A stretch of DNA of 34,500 bases from an uncultured Eubacteriales bacterium (GCA_948787875.1 CAQFKO010000006.1:1-34500); one strand, 5' to 3'. Numbered from the stretch's first letter, positions 23,643-32,231 are shown. Translations and numbers: made by a program. Notes: a model not told the origin generated them from the sequence alone.

Positions 23643-24998
23643 ATGAAAAACATAAACCAAGATACCATTGTGGCAATTTCTACCGGAACGGGCTCGGGAG
23701 CAATTTCTATTGTCAGAATGAGCGGAGAAAATTCTGTTGATATTGCCGACAAAATTTTTGTTTCGCTTTCGGGAGAATATCCGTCTAATTTTGCAAGCAG
23801 AATGCTAACGCTCGGAACTATCAATGCTCAAAACTTTAATGAGCAGGCTTTTTGTGTGGTTTTCAGGTCGCCAAAATCTTATACCGGTGAGAACATGGTT
23901 GAATTTCAGTGCCATGGCGGAGTTCAGGTTGCCAGCGGAGTTTTAAAAGCTTGTATTGCTTTTGGCGCAAGGCTTGCAACAAACGGCGAATTTTCTAAGC
24001 GTGCATTTTTAAACGGTAAGTTATCGCTTGCCGCAGCCGAAGGCATTATGGACATGATTAATGCAGAAAGCGATGCGGAAATCAGAGCGGGGTTTAGCCT
24101 TTTGTCTGGAAACTTATCAAAACTTGCCTCTGACGCTCAAAATGAGCTAACGGATATTTTGGCGGAAATTGAGGTGTCTTTTGATTATCCGGAAGAAACA
24201 ATCGAATACATCACCAAAGCAAGCGTTAAACAGCGTTTGAAAAAACTTATTGACGATATTAAAAACACGCTTTCTACTAGCGAAACGGGAAAGCTTATTA
24301 AGTCGGGCTTAAATGTGCTTATTGTTGGAAAACCGAATGTTGGTAAGTCAAGCCTTCTTAATAACCTTTTGGGGTTGGAGCGCGCCATTGTTACCGATGT
24401 TGCGGGAACTACTCGCGATATTATAGAAGGAACATTTTTATTGGACGATATTAAAATAAACCTTATTGACACTGCGGGAATTCAAGAAACAGACGACAAG
24501 GTTGAAAAAATTGGCATAGACAAGGCAAAAAATTTGATTGGTTCGGCAGATATTATTTTATTTTTGATAGACACAAGCCGAGAGTTTTCGGTTGAAGACG
24601 AAAAAATCTTTAATCAAATAAATGGCTCTAAGCATATTGTTGTTAAAACCAAGTCAGACCTTACAAACAAATGCGACAGGCATTTTGAAAATGAAATTGA
24701 AATCAGCAACATAAGCGGAAGCGGAACAGACAAACTTAAAGCAAAAATTTTGCAATTCGCCAACATTTCCAGCACGCCCGCAGGCAGTGTTATTATAACA
24801 AACGAAAGGCACAAAGAAGCATTAAAATCGGCGCTGGAAAGCCTTAACAATGCTTATGAGGGCATTTCGGCTGAAACCCTTGATCTTGTTTCTGTGGACA
24901 TCAAGTCCGCTTATAGCGAAATTGGTGAAATCACGGGAAACACAGCAAGCGAAGATATTATTGACGCTATCTTCAAAAAATTTTGTTTAGGAAAATAA
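23643..24998 (+). CDS. mnmE: tRNA modification GTPase MnmE
   Basis: With MnmG it makes cmnm5U at the wobble uridine of certain tRNAs. The 451 residues match the family. The folate-binding N-domain starts DTIVAISTGTGSGAISIVRMSG. The G domain, inserted in the helical domain, has GKPNVGKSS (229-237), DVAGTTRD (252-259), DTAG (276-279) and TKSD (336-339), the last in place of NKxD. The C-terminal FCLGK carries the family's catalytic-type cysteine (usually CIGK). The N-terminal homology fixes the ATG. It is followed one nt later by a GNAT gene and then mnmG. Confidence 0.97.
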   Translation: MKNINQDTIVAISTGTGSGAISIVRMSGENSVDIADKIFVSLSGEYPSNFASRMLTLGTINAQNFNEQAFCVVFRSPKSYTGENMVEFQCHGGVQVASGVLKACIAFGARLATNGEFSKRAFLNGKLSLAAAEGIMDMINAESDAEIRAGFSLLSGNLSKLASDAQNELTDILAEIEVSFDYPEETIEYITKASVKQRLKKLIDDIKNTLSTSETGKLIKSGLNVLIVGKPNVGKSSLLNNLLGLERAIVTDVAGTTRDIIEGTFLLDDIKINLIDTAGIQETDDKVEKIGIDKAKNLIGSADIILFLIDTSREFSVEDEKIFNQINGSKHIVVKTKSDLTNKCDRHFENEIEISNISGSGTDKLKAKILQFANISSTPAGSVIITNERHKEALKSALESLNNAYEGISAETLDLVSVDIKSAYSEIGEITGNTASEDIIDAIFKKFCLGK

Positions 24999-24999
24999 T

Positions 25000-25539
25000 A
25001 TGAATAATATTACTTTGAGTGAAATTGACCTAGTGGGCGACTTTGACCTTATTAGTGAGTGGGACAATCATTTAAGCGAACCCAAGTTTAAAAGCATTTT
25101 TGACTTTATTCTTGAAGAAGGTTTGATTTTAAATTTAAAAGAACTTATAACCACAAACTTTGAACAATATCCTATCGGTGACGACGAACGAAAAAATATT
25201 ATTGTTGCAAAAAATTCAGAAGCAAAAATTGTGGCATTTTTAATACTCTCTACTCATGACCTTAGCACTGACAGCCCCGAAATATTTTTGCAACATATTG
25301 TTATTCACCCTGATTATCAAGCTAAGGGAATGGGTACGGAAATTCTTTCTAAGCTGGGCGAGTGTTTAACAACCCTCTATGGAAAAGAGCCAAAAACCAT
25401 GTTCGCTTATATTAGCCAATACAATCATAACAGCAGAAATTTGTTTAAAAAGTTTGGTTTTAAATTCAAAGTTATGGATCTTCCCTACTTAAAAGCCTAT
25501 GGGGATATGCCAACCAAACTAAAAACACAGGAGAAATAA
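25000..25539 (+). CDS. GNAT-family N-acetyltransferase
   Basis: The 179 residues have a GNAT fold signature: strand IVAFLILSTHD (about 73-83), then LQHIVIHPDYQAKGMGTEILSKL (about 95-117), which carries the Q/R-x-x-G-x-G acetyl-CoA loop (QAKGMG), and a C-terminal NHNSRNLFKKFGFKFK, also typical of the fold. The substrate is unknown. It starts two nt after the mnmE stop and its own stop overlaps the mnmG start (TAATG), so it is translationally coupled to both. That suggests a task in the same tRNA or translation pathway, but a RimI- or small-molecule-type activity is equally possible. Confidence 0.85.
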   Translation: MNNITLSEIDLVGDFDLISEWDNHLSEPKFKSIFDFILEEGLILNLKELITTNFEQYPIGDDERKNIIVAKNSEAKIVAFLILSTHDLSTDSPEIFLQHIVIHPDYQAKGMGTEILSKLGECLTTLYGKEPKTMFAYISQYNHNSRNLFKKFGFKFKVMDLPYLKAYGDMPTKLKTQEK

Positions 25540-27455
25540 TGGCAACAACAAACTATGATATAACAGACTATGCAAAAAATGAACAAAACAAAGAATATAA
25601 CTTCACCGACGGTGAGGTTTTTGATGCTGCTGTTATCGGTGCGGGCCATGCGGGTTGTGAAGCCGCCCTTGCCCTGTCTAGAACAGGACAAAAAACTCTT
25701 GTGATTAATCTTCTTCGTGACAACATTGCGTTTTTGCCATGCAACCCAAGTATCGGCGGAACGGCAAAGGGACAAATTGTGAGTGAGGTTGATGCACTTG
25801 GCGGAGAAATGGGCATTCAGGCTGACAAAAACACTATTCAACTGAGAATGTTAAACATGGGCAAAGGTCCGGCTGTTCAAAGCCTTAGAGCGCAGGTTGA
25901 CAAAACAGGTTATCACCGCTCAATGCAAGCTACTCTTGAAGCCGAAGAAAATATAAAAATTTTTGACGGCGAATGCAGTGAAATTGTGGTAAACAATGGC
26001 AAACTTGAAGCCGTAAAAACGGTTGACGGCAAAACCTTTAAGGTAAAGGCAGTTGTTATTACCACAGGTGTATATCTTTCTTCAAGAACAATAACAGGCG
26101 AAATTATAACAGAGGGCGGGCCTTCGGGATTTCCTTGTGCCTCAAAACTTACAAAGTCGCTTGAAAAAATCGGCTTTGAAATCAGAAGATTTAAAACAGG
26201 AACTCCCCCAAGAGTTGACGGAAACACAATCAATTACAAAAAGTTTACCGAACAAAAGGGCGACAAAAACATTCAGACATTTTCTTACCTAACAAAAAAA
26301 GCCAACAAAAACATTCGCTCTTGCTGGCTTGGCTATACCTCTCCCGAAACCAAAAAAATTATTATGGAAAATCTAGACAAAGCCCCAATGTATAGCGGAG
26401 TTATCACGGGGTCGGGTCCAAGATATTGTCCGTCAATCGAATCAAAGTTTGTTAGGTTTTCAGACAAAGACAGACATCAAATTTTTCTTGAACCAGAAAC
26501 TCTTGACGATAACACAATTTATATTCAAGGCATGAGCACCAGCCTTCCTACCGACCTTCAACACAAAATGGTTGAAAGCGTTGAGGGAATGGAAAATACC
26601 AAAATTTTAAAATATGCCTATGCTATTGAATATGATTGCATTAATCCGCTAAGTCTTCTTCCTACTTTGGAGTTTAAAAAAGTTAAAGGAATTTTTTGTG
26701 CGGGGCAAATCAACGGCACAAGCGGATACGAAGAAGCTGCGGGGCAAGGCATTTTGGCAGGAATAAACGCTTCCCTTTTTCTCAGACAAAAAGAGCAAAT
26801 TATTTTGAAGCGAAATGAAGCCTATATCGGTGTGCTTGTAGATGACCTTACCACAAAAGGCACAGACGAACCATATCGAATGATGACCAGCCGTGCAGAA
26901 TACAGACTTATTTTAAGGCAAGACAATGCAGACAGAAGACTGACGGAAATAGGGCGAAGTGTTGGTCTTGTTAATGACGAACGCTACAAAAAATTTAAGC
27001 AAAAAATGAAGCAACTTGAAAGTCTTAAAAAAGAACTTAAAAAAACCGTTAAGCCAACCAAAGAACTAAATGAGTTTTTAACAAAGCTTGGCGAATCGGA
27101 AATAAAAGAGCCAACAAGTGTGGAAAACCTTTTAAAAAGACCAAGTGTTGACTTAATAAAACTCAACAAATTTTTAAAACTTTTTAAAGGCTATAACAAA
27201 GATGTTCTTAATGCTGCCGGCATTGACACAAAATATGACGGTTATTTATCAAGACAAATGCTTCAAATAGAAAAAGAACAAAAACTTGAAGAAAAAAGAA
27301 TTCCGCAAGATATTGACTATTTTAAACTTGAAGGTTTAAGACTTGAAGCCAGAGAAAAACTTAACGAAATAAAGCCAATGACCGTGGGAATGGCAAGTCG
27401 AATTTCGGGCGTTAACCCAGCCGATATAACAGTTCTTCTTATGTATTTAAAATAA
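25539..27455 (+). CDS. mnmG: tRNA uridine 5-carboxymethylaminomethyl modification enzyme MnmG
   Basis: FAD-dependent partner of MnmE (GidA). The 638 residues fit the family. The FAD-binding motif is AAVIGAGHAGCEAALALSR (about 30-48). NPSIGGTAKGQIVSEVDALGG and RMLNMGKGPAVQSLRAQVD follow, then FRTGTPPR-type FKTGTPPRVD and, near 395, GQINGTSGYEEAAGQG. The C-terminal helical domain contains SRAEYRLILRQDNADRRLTE. An N-terminal extension of about 27 residues precedes the usual start; the ATG overlaps the GNAT stop and follows GGAG. rsmG, a common next gene, is not here; a terminator follows. Confidence 0.97.
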   Translation: MATTNYDITDYAKNEQNKEYNFTDGEVFDAAVIGAGHAGCEAALALSRTGQKTLVINLLRDNIAFLPCNPSIGGTAKGQIVSEVDALGGEMGIQADKNTIQLRMLNMGKGPAVQSLRAQVDKTGYHRSMQATLEAEENIKIFDGECSEIVVNNGKLEAVKTVDGKTFKVKAVVITTGVYLSSRTITGEIITEGGPSGFPCASKLTKSLEKIGFEIRRFKTGTPPRVDGNTINYKKFTEQKGDKNIQTFSYLTKKANKNIRSCWLGYTSPETKKIIMENLDKAPMYSGVITGSGPRYCPSIESKFVRFSDKDRHQIFLEPETLDDNTIYIQGMSTSLPTDLQHKMVESVEGMENTKILKYAYAIEYDCINPLSLLPTLEFKKVKGIFCAGQINGTSGYEEAAGQGILAGINASLFLRQKEQIILKRNEAYIGVLVDDLTTKGTDEPYRMMTSRAEYRLILRQDNADRRLTEIGRSVGLVNDERYKKFKQKMKQLESLKKELKKTVKPTKELNEFLTKLGESEIKEPTSVENLLKRPSVDLIKLNKFLKLFKGYNKDVLNAAGIDTKYDGYLSRQMLQIEKEQKLEEKRIPQDIDYFKLEGLRLEAREKLNEIKPMTVGMASRISGVNPADITVLLMYLK

Positions 27456-27521
27456 TAAATATAATTTTAAATATTACTTTTATTTATTTAATATTTTTAA
27501 ACATAAAAGTTTTTATTAAAA

Positions 27522-27554
27522 AAACACCAAACAGCTAAATTGTTTGGTGTTTTT
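27522..27554. terminator. Terminator between mnmG and the convergent rubrerythrin gene
   Basis: AAACACCAAACA (27522-27533) pairs with TGTTTGGTGTTT (27541-27552) around GCTAAAT, with T on both strands. The stem resembles the jag terminator (ATACCAAACA). Confidence 0.88.
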
Positions 27555-27571
27555 GTTTTAAGTTTTTTATA

Positions 27572-28108
27572 TTATTTGAAATATCTTTCAAGCAAGCCTT
27601 TAAATGCCTTACCGTGTCTTGCCTCGTCACGAGCCATTTCGTGAACGGTGTCGTGAATTGCATCAAGGTTTAATTTTTTAGCCATGGTTGCAAGTTCTAC
27701 TTTTCCGGCAGTTGCACCACATTCGGCATCAACACGCATTTCCAAATTCTTTTTTGTTGAAGCGGTTACAACTTCGCCAAGAAGTTCTGCAAATTTTGCG
27801 GCATGCTCAGCTTCTTCCATCGCAGCTTTTTCAAAATACATTCCTACTTCTGCATAACCTTCTCTGAATGCAACACGACTCATTGCAAGATACATTCCAA
27901 CTTCACTGCACTCGCCTAAAAAGTTTCCACGAAGTCCTTCAACAATTTCTTCCGGAGCATCGCTTGCAACTCCAACAACATGCTCAGCAGCCCAAGCCAT
28001 ATCACCTTTTGCTTCTTCCATAAGAGCATTGCAAAGTGGGCATCTTTCAGGTGGATTTTCACCTTCATAAATATATCCGCAAACAGGACAAACATATTTC
28101 TTTTTCAT
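27572..28108 (-). CDS. Reverse rubrerythrin (rubredoxin domain followed by ferritin-like di-iron domain)
   Basis: Detoxifies hydrogen peroxide, and in some anaerobes oxygen, using electrons from NADH through a rubredoxin centre. The 178 residues have an N-terminal rubredoxin-like site CPVCGYIYEG and ERCPLC (C7, C10, C23, C26), then a ferritin-like domain with EVGMYLAM, EEAEHAAKF, ECGATAGKVELA and HEMARDEARHG, giving the expected Glu/His di-iron ligands. The domain order is opposite to classic rubrerythrin and typical of anaerobic clostridia. The ATG follows TAGGAG. A palindromic operator candidate lies in the leader. Confidence 0.93.
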   Translation of the reverse strand: MKKKYVCPVCGYIYEGENPPERCPLCNALMEEAKGDMAWAAEHVVGVASDAPEEIVEGLRGNFLGECSEVGMYLAMSRVAFREGYAEVGMYFEKAAMEEAEHAAKFAELLGEVVTASTKKNLEMRVDAECGATAGKVELATMAKKLNLDAIHDTVHEMARDEARHGKAFKGLLERYFK

Positions 28109-28129
28109 AATTTAATCTCCTAAAATGAT

Positions 28130-28155
28130 TTGTTAAAGCAAATTTTCTTTAACAA
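28130..28155 (-). promoter_or_regulatory. Palindromic operator or leader hairpin of the rubrerythrin gene
   Basis: TTGTTAAAG (28130-28138) and CTTTAACAA (28147-28155) are perfect 9-bp inverted repeats with an 8-nt spacer, at about +1 to +24 of the rubrerythrin message. The half sites equal the clostridial Rex half sites TTGTTAA / TTAACAA, but they are 12 nt apart instead of four. It could bind a redox repressor or act as an RNA hairpin. Confidence 0.55.
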
Positions 28156-28159
28156 AAAT

Positions 28160-28188
28160 ATATTATCATATTGAATAACTATCGTCAA
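28160..28188 (-). promoter_or_regulatory. Rubrerythrin promoter
   Basis: On the minus strand: TTGACG (28188-28183), 17-nt spacer, TAATAT (28165-28160). Confidence 0.65.
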
Positions 28189-28257
28189 TTATTTTTGCAA
28201 CCGCAAAAGTTTTTTTAATTATTACAAAAATCAATAAAAATAAATTGTTGATTGGCT

Positions 28258-28286
28258 TTGACATAAACCTTTAAAACAGATATAAT
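28258..28286 (+). promoter_or_regulatory. Consensus promoter six nt before a start codon
   Basis: TTGACA (28258-28263), 17 nt, TATAAT (28281-28286). The next six nt lead to ATG at 28293, so the message would be leaderless. Confidence 0.8.
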
Positions 28287-28292
28287 TTAGTT

Positions 28293-28871
28293 ATGGCTAA
28301 TTGTTTTAAGAAAAAAAATCAAGAAAAAGAGTCTAATGTGGCTAAGTCTCCTGCACGAGCAAAAAAAGAAGATTATATCACAAAAAAACAAGTATTTTTG
28401 CTTATTTTTAACGTTGTGTCAATTGTGCTTTATTCTTGCTACACTCTTTTTGTAACCTACAAAATGACGGACGAAAAAAGCTTTCTTGGAAAGTTTATTT
28501 TTGTTATGCTTATTATTTATGCCGTATCTTTCTTTTTGCTGTTAATAATTAGTCTTGGTAACCGAAAAAAGCTTAAATATCGTTTAAAAAATTACAAAAG
28601 CGCAACAAAGTTTTTGAACTATTTGGTAAGAATTGTGAACTTCGTGCTTTCAATCGCAACAATAATAAGTGCGGTTGTCAACACAGGAAGAGCCGATGTT
28701 TCGGCTATCGGCTATGCAATTTTATCTTTCATAATAACAATTATTTTGATTATTGTTGAAATCGCAGCAATTATTGTAAGAAAAAATATTCCGCTTATTA
28801 AGCGTAATTTTTTGGAAATCAGAGACCCAGAAAACTTCAATGATTATAACAAGGAGAATGAAAATGATTAA
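28293..28871 (+). CDS. Hypothetical four-segment membrane protein
   Basis: Not recognised. The 192-residue product has a basic cytoplasmic N-terminus (about 30 residues) and four membrane segments near 33-54, 68-89, 108-130 and 138-163, then a short tail. The ATG at 28293 is placed at the likely transcription start. A GTG at 28338 behind AAAGAG would remove 15 residues of the basic tail and is a real alternative. The coding end overlaps the start of the HAD gene by eight nt (ATGATTAA), so the two are translationally coupled. Confidence 0.8.
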   Translation: MANCFKKKNQEKESNVAKSPARAKKEDYITKKQVFLLIFNVVSIVLYSCYTLFVTYKMTDEKSFLGKFIFVMLIIYAVSFFLLLIISLGNRKKLKYRLKNYKSATKFLNYLVRIVNFVLSIATIISAVVNTGRADVSAIGYAILSFIITIILIIVEIAAIIVRKNIPLIKRNFLEIRDPENFNDYNKENEND

Positions 28872-29511
28872 AAATGTTATCTTTGATGTTGACGGAGTTT
28901 TAAGAACACTTCTTGATGCAAAAATTTGTGAACATCTTTCTAAAAACAATAAAGAAAAATACGGCAGCCATTACGCTGACCTAAGTATGAAAGATTTTTA
29001 TAAAAAATATTGCAAACATTCTTATAAGCCTTATGTTGATTATGACAATGGCTATTTATCCGAAACGGAACTGTCTGCGTGCGTTGAAAAAGATTTTGGC
29101 GAACCGGCGGAAATTTTTGAAGAAATTTTTGCTTATCGCAGAAAGCCAAATAGCCAAGTTTATTTTGAAGAGAGCTTTGAGCTTGCAAAAAAATTAAAGG
29201 CTAACGGCCACAAATTATTTGTGCTATCGAATATGGGCAAAGAACTTGCCGACCAACTGATTCAAAAACTTAGTTTTCTTGGATTTGACGACATGGTTTT
29301 TTCTTGCTATGCTCATATTATGAAGCCAAATCCACAGCTTTATAACTTTGCAATTGAAAAGTGGAACATTGACCCAAAAGAGAGCATTTTTATTGACGAT
29401 CGAGAAGAAAACTTAAAGCCTTTTGAAAACCTTGGCGGGCACACTTTTTTATTCGATAGCAAAAATATAAAAGAATCTGCTAATACTTTGGAAAAAATTA
29501 TAATGAAATAA
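28864..29511 (+). CDS. HAD-superfamily hydrolase
   Basis: Likely phosphatase acting on a small phosphorylated metabolite; the substrate is unknown. The ATG at 28864 follows AAGGAG by seven nt and gives 215 residues. The HAD motifs are all present: motif I FDVDGVL (nucleophile Asp8 and acid/base Asp10), motif II LSNMG, motif III Lys in MKPNPQLY, and motif IV FIDDREENL. A helical cap lies between motifs I and II, as in HAD-IA enzymes. It is coupled to the membrane protein upstream and followed by a permease 13 nt later. Confidence 0.88.
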   Translation: MIKNVIFDVDGVLRTLLDAKICEHLSKNNKEKYGSHYADLSMKDFYKKYCKHSYKPYVDYDNGYLSETELSACVEKDFGEPAEIFEEIFAYRRKPNSQVYFEESFELAKKLKANGHKLFVLSNMGKELADQLIQKLSFLGFDDMVFSCYAHIMKPNPQLYNFAIEKWNIDPKESIFIDDREENLKPFENLGGHTFLFDSKNIKESANTLEKIIMK

Positions 29512-29524
29512 TATAGGGAAAATT

Positions 29525-30817
29525 ATGGATGCAAAATGTATTTCTACAATAATTATAGCAATAATTACTTGCGCATTGGTGATAACAAGTCTTTTGCTTG
29601 ATTTTAAATTCAAAAAGCTTTCTTTGTATTGGGTAATAAGCCTTTTGGGTGCAATAGTTGTTGTTTTAATTAATATATCAAATATTAAAGATGTGCTTAG
29701 ACCGCTAGTTTCAAACTCTTCCATAAATCCATTAAAAATTTTGATTTTCTTTTTAAGCATGACAATACTTTCTATCACGCTTGACAATCTTGGATTTTTT
29801 AACTACCTTGCAACAAAGTGCACAGCACTTGCAAAAAACAGTCAACTCAAACTTTTTTTAATATTTTATTTAATGGTGTCTGTGCTAACGGTGTTCACAT
29901 CTAACGATATTGTGATTTTGGCTTTTGTTCCCTTTATTTGTTACTTTTGCAAAAACAGCAATATCAGCCCAACACCGTATGTTTTTTCTACCTTTGTTGC
30001 GGCTAACACTTGGAGCATGACTTTGGTTATCGGCAACCCCACAAATGTTTATTTGGCTTCGTTTGCAAATATTGATTTTGTTTCTTATTTTTTGAAAATG
30101 GTTTTGCCTACAATAGTTTGCGCAATTGTTTCGCTTTTGGTTTTGCTTGTTTTATTCAAAAAACAGCTTAAACAAAAAATCGAACAATCAGATATTATTG
30201 AAATAAAAATTGATAAACCACTTGTTATTTTTAACGCAATTATTCTTGGTTGTTGCACAATTTTGCTTGCTATATCTTCTTATTTAAATTTAGAAATGTG
30301 GTATATTGCACTTGGTTTTGCGATTTTTGAAATTGTTTCAAACCTTATTATTTGTTCAATAAAAAAGCAAAACTGTAAGTTTGTTTTAAACTCTGCACTA
30401 AGAGCCCCTTGGGCATTTGTTCCCTTTTTGATTTCAATGTTTTTGATTATTACTTGCCTTAATGTTAATGGTGTAATAAAAATTATCAGCAACATTTTTT
30501 CTAACACAAACAGCGTTTTGGTTTATGGAACAACCAGCTTTTTGATGTCGAACATTATGAACAATATTCCTATGACAACACTTTTTGCTTCTGTTTTAGG
30601 AAGCGGAACTTTTGACCTGATGGCAGTTTATGCAACTATAATCGGCTCTAATCTTGGAGCTTTGTTATCTCCCGTCGGGGCACTTGCGGGAATTATGTTT
30701 CTTAAAATTTTAAAAGAAAAGCAAGTTGATTTTTCTGTAAAACAATTTGTTAAATATGGAATAATAATTTCAATAGCCTCTCTTGCTTCCAGCCTTGCAA
30801 TTTTATATTTAGTATAA
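29525..30817 (+). CDS. ArsB/SLC13-type ion transporter (permease)
   Basis: Polytopic membrane protein, 430 residues, with about ten to eleven hydrophobic segments over the full length. TSNDIVILAFVPFICYF and ANTWSMTLVIGNPTNVYLA are the first conserved half-site of the ArsB/NhaD/DASS permeases, and MSNIMNNIPMTTLFASVL plus GSNLGALLSPVGALAGI are the second. The pair of GNPTN and NIMNNIP motifs is typical. The substrate could be arsenite, sodium or dicarboxylate; no ars genes accompany it, so arsenic should not be assumed. Ribosome site AGGG. Last gene of the operon. Confidence 0.85.
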   Translation: MDAKCISTIIIAIITCALVITSLLLDFKFKKLSLYWVISLLGAIVVVLINISNIKDVLRPLVSNSSINPLKILIFFLSMTILSITLDNLGFFNYLATKCTALAKNSQLKLFLIFYLMVSVLTVFTSNDIVILAFVPFICYFCKNSNISPTPYVFSTFVAANTWSMTLVIGNPTNVYLASFANIDFVSYFLKMVLPTIVCAIVSLLVLLVLFKKQLKQKIEQSDIIEIKIDKPLVIFNAIILGCCTILLAISSYLNLEMWYIALGFAIFEIVSNLIICSIKKQNCKFVLNSALRAPWAFVPFLISMFLIITCLNVNGVIKIISNIFSNTNSVLVYGTTSFLMSNIMNNIPMTTLFASVLGSGTFDLMAVYATIIGSNLGALLSPVGALAGIMFLKILKEKQVDFSVKQFVKYGIIISIASLASSLAILYLV

Positions 30818-30846
30818 AAATTACCTCTAAATTAGCGGCAATTTTT
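30816..30846 (-). terminator. Terminator between the permease and the fusion gene
   Basis: AAAAATTACC (30816-30825) opposite GGCAATTTTT (30837-30846). On the minus strand every position pairs, with one G-U wobble, and T follows; on the plus strand one mismatch is left. It may serve both convergent genes. Confidence 0.65.
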
Positions 30847-30866
30847 TACATAATAAATTTGACTAA

Positions 30867-32231
30867 TTAGTATTCGTCAACAAAATTATGTTTTTTTCCA
30901 TGTTTATCTTTAAATGCAATTATTGTGCTTAAATTAACATTTTCTACACTTTTGAATATATTTTGCTCGATTTGAGGGTCTTTCTCTGCAAGTTTTGCAA
31001 TAATTTGTTTAACTTTTTTTCGTTTTGAACTCTCTTCCTTGTCTTCCAAACACTGCTCTTTGCACTGCTCCGTAAACTTACACGCACAAGCAATAAATTC
31101 CAAATTATTGTATTTTGCAAAATGTATAATATCTTTTTCTTTTATATAATACATTGGCCTGATAAGTTCCATGCCTTCAAAGTTTGAGCTCTTTAATTTT
31201 GGCATCATGGTTTGAACCTGCGCGCCATAGAGCATGCCCATTAAAATTGTTTCTATAACATCATTAAAATGATGCCCCAATGCAATTTTGTTGCAACCCA
31301 GCTGTTTGGCTTTGTTATACAAATGCCCTCTTCTCATTCTTGCGCAAATATAACAAGGCGACTTTTCTATATGCGTTACACTGTCAAAAATTTCAGTTTC
31401 AAAAACTGTTAGATCTATTCCCAAAAGTTTTGCATTGTTTTCTATTTTTTGTCGATTGGCTTTGCTGTAACCGGGGTCCATAACCAAAAATACCAAATCA
31501 AACAAAAACTTGTTATGTCTTTTTAATTCTTGAAAAAGTTTTGCCATCAACATACTGTCTTTTCCGCCCGAAATGCAAACCGCAATTTTGTCGTTTGGTT
31601 CAACCATTTTATAATCATTTATTGCTTTGCAAAAGTTTGAAAACAGCTCTTTATGAAATTTTTTTCGTATGCTAAGTTCTGCCTTTGTGGTAGCTTCAAA
31701 GTTTGTTGTATCAATAACGCTGTATTTTCCGTTAGAGGGAGAAAATTTCAAAAAGTCTTCACAACAAAGCTTGTTTTCAAAGTAAGCGCAAATATAGCCC
31801 GATGTGCATTTGTGCCCGCACACTAAGATGTTTTTGTTTGTATTTCCAAACTGTTTTATTAAATCATTTATAAAACTGTTTAAGCGTTTTACAAAAGCAT
31901 TAGGCTCTTCTACCCCGGCATAAATTTCGGGGTCGGGAATGTTGCCGACCATTTTTATCTCGGAATACAAAAGGTTATCCGCACTGCCAAGGTCATAAAC
32001 ATTGAGCCTGTTATCAACAATCGGTTCTTGTCCGCTTGCAAGCCTTGCCGTTTGCAACGCCCTTTCTTGTGGTGAAGAAAATATTGCATCAAACTTTATG
32101 TCTTTTAGGTTTTGCCCAAGCAAGTTTGCCTGCGTCAGCCCGTCTTCATTTAAGGGTAACCCCTTTCTTCCTTGCGCCCTGTGCTGTTTATTTAAATCGG
32201 TCTGTCCGTGCCTTATTATATAAATTTTCAT
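30867..32231 (-). CDS. Fusion of a histidine phosphatase and a TtcA-like tRNA thiolation protein
   Basis: Two domains in one 454-residue chain. Residues 1-185 are a phosphoglycerate-mutase-type histidine phosphatase: RHGQTDLN (7-14, His8), SSPQERALQTA (52-62) and VCGHKCTSG (137-145, His140). The usual acidic proton donor region reads NVYDLGSADN. Residues 190-454 are an adenylating PP-loop ATPase of the TtcA family: SGGKDS (221-226), CYIC (293-296, the CxxC pair), GHHFNDVIETILMGMLYG, RPMYYIKEKDI and a third cysteine group at 382/384. TtcA makes 2-thiocytidine 32 in tRNA and binds a 4Fe-4S cluster through such cysteines. Start ATG behind AAAGGT. Confidence 0.88.
   Translation of the reverse strand: MKIYIIRHGQTDLNKQHRAQGRKGLPLNEDGLTQANLLGQNLKDIKFDAIFSSPQERALQTARLASGQEPIVDNRLNVYDLGSADNLLYSEIKMVGNIPDPEIYAGVEEPNAFVKRLNSFINDLIKQFGNTNKNILVCGHKCTSGYICAYFENKLCCEDFLKFSPSNGKYSVIDTTNFEATTKAELSIRKKFHKELFSNFCKAINDYKMVEPNDKIAVCISGGKDSMLMAKLFQELKRHNKFLFDLVFLVMDPGYSKANRQKIENNAKLLGIDLTVFETEIFDSVTHIEKSPCYICARMRRGHLYNKAKQLGCNKIALGHHFNDVIETILMGMLYGAQVQTMMPKLKSSNFEGMELIRPMYYIKEKDIIHFAKYNNLEFIACACKFTEQCKEQCLEDKEESSKRKKVKQIIAKLAEKDPQIEQNIFKSVENVNLSTIIAFKDKHGKKHNFVDEY

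Noticed and set aside
29525..30817. Arsenic resistance operon
   Set aside because: The permease is ArsB-like only at superfamily level and there is no arsR, arsA or arsC beside it.
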